DNA of 10,957 nt. Origin: Acetobacteraceae bacterium (GTDB taxonomy: Bacteria; Pseudomonadota; Alphaproteobacteria; Acetobacterales; Acetobacteraceae). The stretch is taken from positions 1-10,957 of the forward strand of contig DAHWNE010000134.1 of assembly GCA_027340195.1 (NCBI GenBank). The letters run 5' to 3'. Positions 5,414 through 10,957 of the stretch are shown here, piece by piece. Below the pieces are notes generated by a model that was given only the letters and a program-made list of their open reading frames with translations, was not told the DNA's origin and made no database searches. Made by a program: the position numbers and the translations under genes. The stretch's first letter is position 1; every line of letters begins with the position of its first letter.

Positions 5414-5474
5414 CTGATACCAGCCGGCGTTGACCCATGCCTCATGGGTCAACATCAAGGTCGGCTGGTATCAG
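5414..5474 (-). repeat. Palindromic repeat, right (complete) copy
   Basis: A 61-base element with outer arms CTGATACCAGCC / GGCTGGTATCAG (5414-5425 / 5463-5474, perfect 12-base stem) and inner arms GTTGACCCATG / CATGGGTCAAC (5429-5439 / 5443-5453, perfect 11-base stem) around a three-base loop; nine extra bases (ATCAAGGTC) bulge on the right side. Its reverse complement aligns with 4308-4360. It lies between the rightward membrane-protein gene and the leftward WD40 gene, so it could stop transcription from both sides, although neither strand has a T-run. The 38 bases between it and the WD40 stop codon hold nothing recognisable. Confidence 0.85.
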
Positions 5475-5512
5475 AGAATGACCGAGAAAAGATAGGATGA
5501 TACCCGCGCGCC

Positions 5513-6538
5513 TCAACGCTTGGTCAGGTCCACCACCGCCGCGAACCCGCCCTCGGTGCCCAGCGCCAGATGCCCCCCGGCCTCCGACCAGGCCAGCGCC
5601 GAGACCGCCGCTTGCCGTGCCGGCGCGATCGGCATGATGCGCGAGGACGCCACCTCGGCCAGCACCACCAGCCCGTCGGCGAAGCCGCCGGCCACCACCT
5701 CCTCACGCGGGTGGAACGAAACCGCGGCGCACAGCACCCCGTCCCCGCCGGCCAGTTCCAGCGGCGCCTTGCCCATCGGTCCGCCGCCGAAGAACGGCCA
5801 CAGCACCATCGCATCCGATCCGCTGGTGGCCAGCCATTTGCCGGTGCGGCTGAACGACAGCGACTTCGTCTTGGCGGGGTAGCCGCTCATGCGCAGATGC
5901 TTGCCCTCGGGCAGCGACCAGCCATGCAGGGCGTTCTCCTGCATCGCCGTCACCAGCGCCTCGGCATCCGGATGCAGGGCCACGCCGGTGTGGCTGCCCT
6001 TCCATTCCAGCAGCCGCGGCGCCGCCCCGGCCGAGGCGGTGAACCACAGGCTGGCGCCGTTGTAGTGCGAGGCCGCCAGCCGCTTGCCGCGCCCGTCGAA
6101 GGCCAGCCCGGTGCCGGTGGAGGGATGCGCGAGTTCGCGCAGCTTGCGCCCGGAGCCATCGAACAGATGCACGATCTTGCCCACCGCGGCGGCGATCAGT
6201 CCCGCCGCCGGGTGGCTCGCCACCTGCTCCACCCATTTCATCCCGAAACCGCCCAGCACGCTCACGTCGCCCGCCGCGGTGACATGCTTCAGCGCCCCGT
6301 CGTCGCCGCCGGTCACGAAGCCGCCGGCCGGGTGCGCCGCCAGCGCCAGGATCGCGCCGTCATGCACCGCCACCTTGCGCCATTCCGCCGGGCGCGCCGG
6401 ATCGACCAGAAACAGGCTGCCGTCCCCCAGCGCGAACCCGGCCAGCCCGGCGCGGTCGAACCGCGCGCCGGCGACGAAGGCACCAAGGTCGCGGGTCGCC
6501 CCGCGGGTCTCCACCAGATAGCCGCCGCGCTCGCCCAT
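5513..6538 (-). CDS. WD40-like beta-propeller protein paired with CobW GTPase
   Basis: This 341-residue protein is built of degenerate WD40-type blades about 40 residues long. Clear ones are HDGAILALAAHPAGGFVTGG (59-78), EQVASHPAAGLIAAAVG (104-120), GTGLAFDGRGKRLAASHYNG (142-161), GVALHPDAEALVTAMQENAL (185-204), SLSFSRTGKWLATSGSD (226-242), AAVSFHPREEVVAGGFADG (271-289) and ALAWSEAGGHLALGTEGG (314-331), enough for a seven-bladed propeller. No signal peptide or catalytic motif is visible, so it is probably a cytoplasmic protein-binding scaffold. The ATG follows the cobW-family stop codon after two bases, implying coupled translation. WD40 proteins are recurrent neighbours of this GTPase type in alphaproteobacteria as far as I recall; a role in metal delivery is inferred from that pairing only. 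It is the last gene of the leftward block. Confidence 0.8.
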   Translation of the reverse strand: MGERGGYLVETRGATRDLGAFVAGARFDRAGLAGFALGDGSLFLVDPARPAEWRKVAVHDGAILALAAHPAGGFVTGGDDGALKHVTAAGDVSVLGGFGMKWVEQVASHPAAGLIAAAVGKIVHLFDGSGRKLRELAHPSTGTGLAFDGRGKRLAASHYNGASLWFTASAGAAPRLLEWKGSHTGVALHPDAEALVTAMQENALHGWSLPEGKHLRMSGYPAKTKSLSFSRTGKWLATSGSDAMVLWPFFGGGPMGKAPLELAGGDGVLCAAVSFHPREEVVAGGFADGLVVLAEVASSRIMPIAPARQAAVSALAWSEAGGHLALGTEGGFAAVVDLTKR

Positions 6539-6540
6539 GG

Positions 6541-7524
6541 TCAGGCCGCGTCCGCCTGGCAGGATTCGAAGCCACGGCGCAGCTGCGGGCGGTTGAGGTT
6601 GCGGCCGATGAACACGATCCGGCTGACCCGGGGCTCACCCTCCCGCCAGGGGCCGATGTAGTCGCCGTCGGCGATCATGTGCACGGCCTGGAAGGCGAAG
6701 CGGCGGGAATCCCCGGCATAGGCAAGAATCCCCTTGGTGCGCAGCAGGTCCGGCCCCTTGTCGGCCAGCAGCGCGCCGATCCAGGCGTTGAATTTCTCCG
6801 GATCGATCGGGCGGGAGACCTCGAAGCTGACCGAGGTCACGTCCTCGTTGTGCTCGTGCGCATCGTCTTCGAGGAAATCCGGGTGATCCTCCAGCACGCG
6901 GCCGAGGTCGAAGGCGCCGCGGTCCAGCACCTGCGCGATCGGCAACGCCGCGCGCTCGGTGCGGTGGATCACGGCGAAGCGGTTGATCTGGCGCAGCCGC
7001 GCTTCCACCGCGGCGAGTTCGTCGGCGGTCACCAGATCGGTCTTATTGAGCACGATCACGTCGGCGAAGGCGATCTGATCCTCGGCCTCGTGGCTGTCGG
7101 CGAGGCGGGCCAGCACGTGCTTGGCGTCCACCACCGTCACGATCGCATCGAGCCGGGTCTTCGCCTTCACGTCCTCGTCGATGAAGAAGGTCTGCGCGAC
7201 CGGGGCGGGGTTGGCGAGGCCGGTGGTCTCGATGATGATGCCGTCGAAACGGTCGCGCCGCTTCATCAGCCCGCCGACGATGCGGATCAGGTCGCCGCGC
7301 ACGGTGCAGCAGACGCAGCCGTTGTTCATCTCGAACACTTCCTCGTCGGTATCGACCACCAGGTCGTTATCGACGCCGAGCTCGCCGAACTCGTTGATGA
7401 CCACGGCGTATTTGCGTCCGTGCTGCTCGGAGAGGATGCGGTTGAGCAAAGTGGTCTTGCCGGCCCCGAGATAGCCGGTGAGCACGGTGACGGGAACCAG
7501 GGCGGATTCGGTATCGGCGGGCAT
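6541..7524 (-). CDS. CobW/COG0523-family metallochaperone GTPase
   Basis: This 327-residue G3E-type P-loop GTPase is thought to hand metal (zinc in several studied members, cobalt for true CobW) to client proteins. Seen in the sequence: Walker A GYLGAGKT (17-24), the metal-binding CxCC motif NGCVCCTVR (69-76; C70, C72, C73), IIIETTGL (97-103) as Walker B/switch region, NKTD (160-163) for guanine specificity, and a short acidic/His patch DDAHEHNED (220-228). A CobW C-terminal domain follows (about 230-325, VTSVSFEVSRPIDPEKFNAWI...). No cobalamin biosynthesis genes are nearby, so a zinc-related role is more likely than CobW proper. The start ATG at 7524 has GGAGG five bases upstream. A probable promoter lies in the 64-base gap behind polA. 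The WD40 gene follows immediately. Confidence 0.9.
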   Translation of the reverse strand: MPADTESALVPVTVLTGYLGAGKTTLLNRILSEQHGRKYAVVINEFGELGVDNDLVVDTDEEVFEMNNGCVCCTVRGDLIRIVGGLMKRRDRFDGIIIETTGLANPAPVAQTFFIDEDVKAKTRLDAIVTVVDAKHVLARLADSHEAEDQIAFADVIVLNKTDLVTADELAAVEARLRQINRFAVIHRTERAALPIAQVLDRGAFDLGRVLEDHPDFLEDDAHEHNEDVTSVSFEVSRPIDPEKFNAWIGALLADKGPDLLRTKGILAYAGDSRRFAFQAVHMIADGDYIGPWREGEPRVSRIVFIGRNLNRPQLRRGFESCQADAA

Positions 7525-7529
7525 GGCAT

Positions 7530-7557
7530 CCTCCGGCGGCGGTTGGCGGGTTATATA
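7530..7557 (-). promoter_or_regulatory. Probable -10 region and ribosome-binding site of the cobW-family gene
   Basis: In the 64-base gap between polA and the GTPase gene the minus strand reads TATATAAC (TATATAA at 7551-7557), the only AT-rich stretch around and a plausible -10 element, then GGAGG (7530-7534) before the ATG at 7524. The leader would be about 20 bases. No good -35 is present at the right spacing, which suggests an activator or a weak promoter. On the plus strand the same site reads GTTATAT, resembling half of a Zur-type operator, but the second half is not seen. Confidence 0.4.
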
Positions 7558-7588
7558 GGCACGGCGCGGCGGCGCGTCATTGGGGCGC

Positions 7589-10276
7589 TCAATGCGCCGC
7601 CGCCCAGTCGCGCCCCTGCCCGGTCTCCACCACCAGCGCCACCGACAGGCTGGCGGCGGACTCCATCACCCGCCGGGCCACCTCCGCCACAAGGGGCGCC
7701 TCGGCCTCGGCCGCCTCGAACAGCAGCTCGTCATGCACCTGCAGCAGCATCCGCGCGCCGAGCCCGGCCTCGGCCAGGGCAGAGGGCAGGCGCAGCATGG
7801 CGCGCTTGATGATGTCCGCCGCGCCCCCTTGCAGCGGCGCGTTGATCGCCTGGCGCTCGGCATAGGCGCGGCGGGCCGGGTTGCGGTCGGCGATGCCCGG
7901 GACATGGCAGCGCCGGCCGAACGGGCTCTCCACGTATCCCTGCCGGCGCGCGATCTCGCGGGTGCGCTCCATATAGGCGCGGATCTCCGGGTAGCGGGCG
8001 AAATAGGCCTCGATCAGCCGCCGCGCCTCGCCCGGCTCGATGCCCAGCTGGCGCGCCAGGCCGAAGCCGCTGATGCCGTAGATGATGCCGAAATTGATCG
8101 CCTTCGCCCGCCGGCGCAGCATCGGGTCCATCCCGGCCAGCGGCACGCCGAACACCTCGGCGGCGGTGCGGGCATGGATGTCCTCCCCGCGCGCGAAGCT
8201 CTCCTTCAGCGCCGGGATATCGGCGACATGGGCCAGCAGGCGGAGTTCGATCTGCGAATAATCGGCGCTGACCAGCAGCCGGCCGGGGGGGGCGACGAAG
8301 GCGCGGCGGATGCGCCCGCCCTCCTCCGTTCGCACCGGGATGTTCTGCAGGTTAGGGTCGGTGGAGGAGAGCCGCCCGGTGGAGGCGATCGCCTGCGCGT
8401 AGCTGGTATGCACCCGTCCGGTCTCGGGATTGATCTGATCGACCAGCGCGTCGGCATAGGTGGATTTCAGCTTGGCGAGCTGGCGCCAGTCCAGCACCTC
8501 GGCGGCCAGCGCGATGCCCTGATCGGCCAGCGTCTGCAACACCGCGGCATCGGTGCCCCAGGCGCCGGTCTTCATCCGCTTGCCGCCCGGGATCCCCATC
8601 TCGTCGAACAGCACCTCGCCCAGCTGCTTGGCCGAGGCGACGTTGAATTCATGCCCGGCCAGGCGATGGATCTCGGTCTCCATCACCGCCATGCGCTCGG
8701 CGAACTCGGCGGAGATGCGGCGGAGCTCGGCGGCATCGACCAGGATGCCGGCGCGCTCCATCGCCTCCAGCACCGGAACCAGCGGCCGTTCGAGACGCTC
8801 GTAGAGGGCGAGCGCCTTCGCCTCCCGCAGCCGCGGGCGCAGCAGCTGCCACAGCCGGAGCGTGACGTCGGCATCCTCGGCGGCGTAGGCGGTGGCGCGC
8901 GCGATCGGCACCGCGGCGAATTGGATGCGGGCGCGGCCGGTGCCGGTGACCTCGTCATAGGCGATCGGGGTGTGGCCGAGATGCAGCCGGGCGAGCTCGT
9001 CCATCCCGTGGCCATGCAGGCCGGCCTCCATGGCGTAGGACATCAGCATGGTGTCGTCGAACGGCACCGGATCGGGGAAGCCGGCGCGCGCCATCACCTC
9101 GCGGTCGTATTTGGCGTTCTGATACACTTTCATCACGGTATCGTCGGCCAACAGCGGCGTCAGCGCCGCCCGCGCCTCATCCAGGCTCAGCTGCGGCGCG
9201 AGATCGTGATGGGCGAGCGGGACATAGGCGGCGCGGCCGGGGGCAACCGCCAGCGACAGCCCGGTGATGGACGCGCGCAGCGCGTCGAGCCCGTCGGTCT
9301 CGGTATCCAGCGCCACCACCCCGGCGTCGCGCGCCGCGGCGACCCATTCGGCCAGGGTCGCGGCATCGGTGATGGTCACATAAGGGCCGAACCCGTCGGC
9401 GGCGGTCGCGGGCGCCGGCACGGCGGGCGTGGGGGCGGGATCGGCGCCGAGCCGGGCCAGCAGCGAGCGGAACCCCTGCGCCTCGAGGAACGCGCGCAGC
9501 TTCGCCATGTCCGGCGGACGCACCGCCAGGGCATCGAGCGGCAGCGGCAGCGGCGCGTCGGCGCGCAGCCGCACCAGCTCGCGCGACAGCCGGGCCAAGT
9601 CGGCGTGCTCCACCAGCGCGTCTCGGCGCTTGCCGGGTTTCATCCGCGGGGCGGCGGCCAGCACATGATCCAGATCGCCGAACTCGGCCAGCAGCTCCGC
9701 CGCCCGCTTCGGCCCGATCCCGGGCACGCCTGGCACATTGTCGGTGGGATCGCCGATCAGCGCCTGCAAGTCGATCATCTTCGCCGGCTCGACGCCGAAT
9801 TTCGCCACCACCTCGGCCGGGCCGATCGGCGCCTGCTTGATCGGGTCCAGCAGCGCCACCCCCGGCCCGATCAGCTGCATCAGGTCCTTGTCGGAGGAGA
9901 CGATGGTCACCGTCCCCCCCTCGGCGCGGGCGGCGGCGGCATAGGCGGCGATCAGATCGTCGGCCTCCCAGTCGGCGAGTTCGATCGCCGGGATGCCGAA
10001 CGCATCGGTCGCCTCCCGCACCAGCGGGAACTGCGGCACCAGCGCCTCCGGCGCCGGCGGACGGTGCGCCTTGTAGGCTTCGTAGAGCCGGTTGCGGAAC
10101 GTGTGCCGCCCGGCATCGAAGATCACCGCCAGATGGCTGCCGGTATGCTCGCGCTGCAGGCGCCAGAGCATATTGGTGAAGCCGAACACCGCGTTCACCG
10201 GCGTCCCATCGGGCCGCGTCATCGGCGGCAGGGCGTGGAAGGCGCGGAAGATGAAGCCCGAGCCGTCGATCAGCAC
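7589..10276 (-). CDS. polA: DNA polymerase I
   Basis: This 895-residue enzyme fills gaps and removes RNA primers in replication and repair. All three domains are present. The N-terminal 5'-3' nuclease has IDGSGFIFRAFHALPP (3-18), the acidic EADDLIAAYAA segment and the helix-hairpin-helix GVPGIGPKRAAELL. The 3'-5' proofreading domain keeps DTETDGLD (D324, E326) and YQNAKYDREVM, so proofreading should be active. The polymerase domain has motif A SADYSQIELR (catalytic D672), motif B RRRAKAINFGIIYG (F729, the position that disfavours dideoxynucleotide incorporation less than Tyr does) and motif C QVHDELLFE (D849). The start is uncertain: GTG at 10276 gives MLIDGSG, but homologs usually have a few residues before LVLIDG. 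The frame is open back to 10330 with no ATG or other GTG; a CTG at 10279 is possible. It lies 22 bases behind the zinc-finger gene. Confidence 0.95.
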   Translation of the reverse strand: MLIDGSGFIFRAFHALPPMTRPDGTPVNAVFGFTNMLWRLQREHTGSHLAVIFDAGRHTFRNRLYEAYKAHRPPAPEALVPQFPLVREATDAFGIPAIELADWEADDLIAAYAAAARAEGGTVTIVSSDKDLMQLIGPGVALLDPIKQAPIGPAEVVAKFGVEPAKMIDLQALIGDPTDNVPGVPGIGPKRAAELLAEFGDLDHVLAAAPRMKPGKRRDALVEHADLARLSRELVRLRADAPLPLPLDALAVRPPDMAKLRAFLEAQGFRSLLARLGADPAPTPAVPAPATAADGFGPYVTITDAATLAEWVAAARDAGVVALDTETDGLDALRASITGLSLAVAPGRAAYVPLAHHDLAPQLSLDEARAALTPLLADDTVMKVYQNAKYDREVMARAGFPDPVPFDDTMLMSYAMEAGLHGHGMDELARLHLGHTPIAYDEVTGTGRARIQFAAVPIARATAYAAEDADVTLRLWQLLRPRLREAKALALYERLERPLVPVLEAMERAGILVDAAELRRISAEFAERMAVMETEIHRLAGHEFNVASAKQLGEVLFDEMGIPGGKRMKTGAWGTDAAVLQTLADQGIALAAEVLDWRQLAKLKSTYADALVDQINPETGRVHTSYAQAIASTGRLSSTDPNLQNIPVRTEEGGRIRRAFVAPPGRLLVSADYSQIELRLLAHVADIPALKESFARGEDIHARTAAEVFGVPLAGMDPMLRRRAKAINFGIIYGISGFGLARQLGIEPGEARRLIEAYFARYPEIRAYMERTREIARRQGYVESPFGRRCHVPGIADRNPARRAYAERQAINAPLQGGAADIIKRAMLRLPSALAEAGLGARMLLQVHDELLFEAAEAEAPLVAEVARRVMESAASLSVALVVETGQGRDWAAAH

Positions 10277-10298
10277 CAGCCGGAGCGGTTCCGCGTGC

Positions 10299-10502
10299 TC
10301 AGTGTCCGCTGGCGTGGCCGGCCCCTTCCTTCAGCACGAAGCGGCGCGAGCAATAGGGGCAGACCACGTCGTGCTCGACGATGCGCAGGAACACGCGCGG
10401 ATGGCCGAGCGGGCCGTCGCCGCCGTCGCAGGCGACGGTGCGGTCGGTCACCATGATGGTTTCCGTGGCGAGCGGTTCGGGGGCGGGGGCGCCATCCGGC
10501 AT
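10299..10502 (-). CDS. CHCC-type zinc-finger protein (NDUFS6-like)
   Basis: This 67-residue protein has a single zinc site with the order Cys-x8-His-x13-Cys-x2-Cys: C25 and H34 in ACDGGDGPLGHPRVFL, and C48 and C51 in VCPYCSRRFVL. This is the pattern of the zf-CHCC family, which includes the NDUFS6 accessory subunit of mitochondrial complex I. In alphaproteobacteria such proteins are small, soluble and often found near housekeeping genes; a role in complex I biogenesis is a family-level inference. The ATG at 10502 lacks a strong ribosome-binding site; M17 (MVTDRTVACDG) is an alternative start that would keep the whole zinc site. It lies between the A-type Fe-S carrier (49-base gap) and polA (22-base gap), probably in one transcript. 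Confidence 0.8.
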   Translation of the reverse strand: MPDGAPAPEPLATETIMVTDRTVACDGGDGPLGHPRVFLRIVEHDVVCPYCSRRFVLKEGAGHASGH

Positions 10503-10551
10503 GAGGCGGGTCCGTGAACGCGGGCGAGGGCGGCAGGATAGCCCGGCCGGC

Positions 10552-10920
10552 TCAGACGTGGAAGCTCTCGCCGCAGCCGCAGCGGCCCTTCTCGTTCGGG
10601 TTGACGAAGGTGAAGCCGGAGGAGAGCGGCTTCGTCTCGTAATCCATCACGGTGCCGATCAGGAACAGGCTGGCGCGGCGATCGACCAGCACGGTCAGGC
10701 CCTTGTCGGTGACCACCTCGTCGCCCGGTCCCGGCGCGTCGGCCCAGGACATCTCATACGACAGGCCCGAGCACCCCTTGGTGCCGACGCTGATGCGCAG
10801 CAGCTTGCCCTGCTCGCCACGCTCGTAGAGCGCGCGCAGCCGGGTGGCGGCGGCCTCGGTCAGGGTCATCAGCGGCGGTAGTTCGCGGCCGGGACGGCGG
10901 GTGGTGGTGGTGGTGCTCAT
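10552..10920 (-). CDS. A-type iron-sulfur cluster carrier (IscA/SufA/ErpA family)
   Basis: This 122-residue protein receives Fe-S clusters from the assembly scaffold and passes them to apo-enzymes. The three conserved cysteines are present: C50 in VGTKGCSGLSYE, and C114 and C116 in GRCGCGESFHV at the C-terminus; the core LTEAAATRLRAL, VDRRASLFLIGTVMDY and GFTFVNPNEK segments are typical. A poorly conserved Thr/Arg-rich leader (1-14) precedes the domain. Which of IscA, SufA or ErpA it is cannot be told from the sequence; the likely SufT-type gene directly upstream (10-base gap between stop and ATG) favours a SUF-operon SufA-like protein. No strong Shine-Dalgarno sequence precedes the ATG, consistent with translational coupling. 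Confidence 0.93.
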   Translation of the reverse strand: MSTTTTTRRPGRELPPLMTLTEAAATRLRALYERGEQGKLLRISVGTKGCSGLSYEMSWADAPGPGDEVVTDKGLTVLVDRRASLFLIGTVMDYETKPLSSGFTFVNPNEKGRCGCGESFHV

Positions 10921-10930
10921 CGGATGGGGC

Positions 10931-10957
10931 TCAGAACATGTTGAGTTGTAGGCGGGC
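10931..10957 (-). CDS. 3' end of a probable SufT/MIP18-type Fe-S assembly gene (partial)
   Basis: Only eight codons are inside the window, reading ARLQLNMF followed by TGA (10931-10933). This ending closely resembles the C-terminus of DUF59/MIP18 SufT-like proteins (typically ...EARxxLxMF), which sit at the end of suf operons next to an A-type carrier gene. The identification is an inference from eight residues plus context. The next gene starts 10 bases downstream. Confidence 0.45.
   Translation of the reverse strand, partial: ARLQLNMF

Larger units (their letters stand above)
4308..5474. mobile_element. Segment bounded by inverted palindromic repeats (IS1380 remnant plus small cargo gene)
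   Basis: The left boundary CTGATACCAGCC (4308-4319) and the right boundary GGCTGGTATCAG (5463-5474) are perfect 12-base inverted repeats, extending to about 53 bases with four mismatches. Between them lie a broken IS1380-type transposase, a promoter and gene for a small membrane protein, and a third related palindrome. No target-site duplication is visible outside the ends. It may be an insertion scar between two older gene blocks, or simply two copies of an extragenic palindrome flanking unrelated DNA. Treat the boundaries as provisional. Confidence 0.35.

Noticed and set aside
4308..5474. Palindromes read as CRISPR repeats
   Set aside because: There are only three copies, they are inverted and irregularly spaced, one is strongly diverged, and there are no uniform spacers or cas genes.
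5414..5474. Classical intrinsic terminator
   Set aside because: The hairpin is strong, but neither strand has a run of T after it, so only a possible terminator-like role can be stated.
7580..10456. Very long open frame (958 codons) on the plus strand opposite polA
   Set aside because: It is antisense to an unmistakable DNA polymerase I; the product is rich in Arg/His/Gly/Gln with no recognisable domain, as expected from antisense reading of GC-rich codon bias.

Overview
The window is GC-rich DNA from a proteobacterium, most likely an alphaproteobacterium and plausibly an Acetobacteraceae or other Rhodospirillales relative. The signs are third-position G/C bias, a small CHCC zinc-finger protein of the NDUFS6-like type upstream of a DNA polymerase I gene, a CobW/WD40 pair and an IS1380-type transposase remnant. 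The lineage is an inference from gene content; no rRNA gene is present.

Left part (1-4311). The last 32 codons of an unidentified rightward gene meet, tail to tail, a leftward gene for a stand-alone MetE-type (cobalamin-independent methionine synthase core) protein. Upstream of that on the same strand is a DUF2889 gene. Next comes a leftward antitoxin/toxin pair: an apparently intact ribbon-helix-helix antitoxin and a PemK/MazF-like toxin cut to about half length. A divergent intergenic region with a strong G-quadruplex motif on the minus strand separates this from a rightward two-gene operon for the alpha and beta subunits of a Rieske ring-hydroxylating dioxygenase. No ferredoxin or reductase partner is present. 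The substrate cannot be read from the sequence.

Middle part (4308-5474). This 1.17-kb segment is bounded by two inverted copies of a long palindromic repeat; 49 of 53 positions are identical between the left copy and the reverse complement of the right copy. A third, diverged palindrome of the same kind lies inside. The segment holds a wrecked IS1380-family transposase (an N-terminal part joined directly to the C-terminus) and a small conserved-looking membrane-protein gene with its own recognisable promoter. The beta-subunit stop codon lies inside the left repeat. This is the most interesting part of the window: a candidate palindromic repeat family whose stems show compensatory changes.

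Right part (5513-10957). All genes run leftward. In transcription order they are: the last codons of a probable SufT/MIP18-type Fe-S assembly gene, an A-type Fe-S carrier, a CHCC zinc-finger protein, DNA polymerase I (polA, with all three enzymatic domains), a CobW-family metal-chaperone GTPase with its own probable promoter, and a WD40-like beta-propeller protein two bases behind it. The first part is Fe-S/housekeeping; the CobW-WD40 pair points to metal (probably zinc) allocation.

I found no tRNA, rRNA, CRISPR array or replication origin. No system here is demonstrably new in function. The palindromic repeats, the shortened iron-ligand spacing in the dioxygenase and the methyltransferase/DUF2889/dioxygenase neighbourhood are the best leads.
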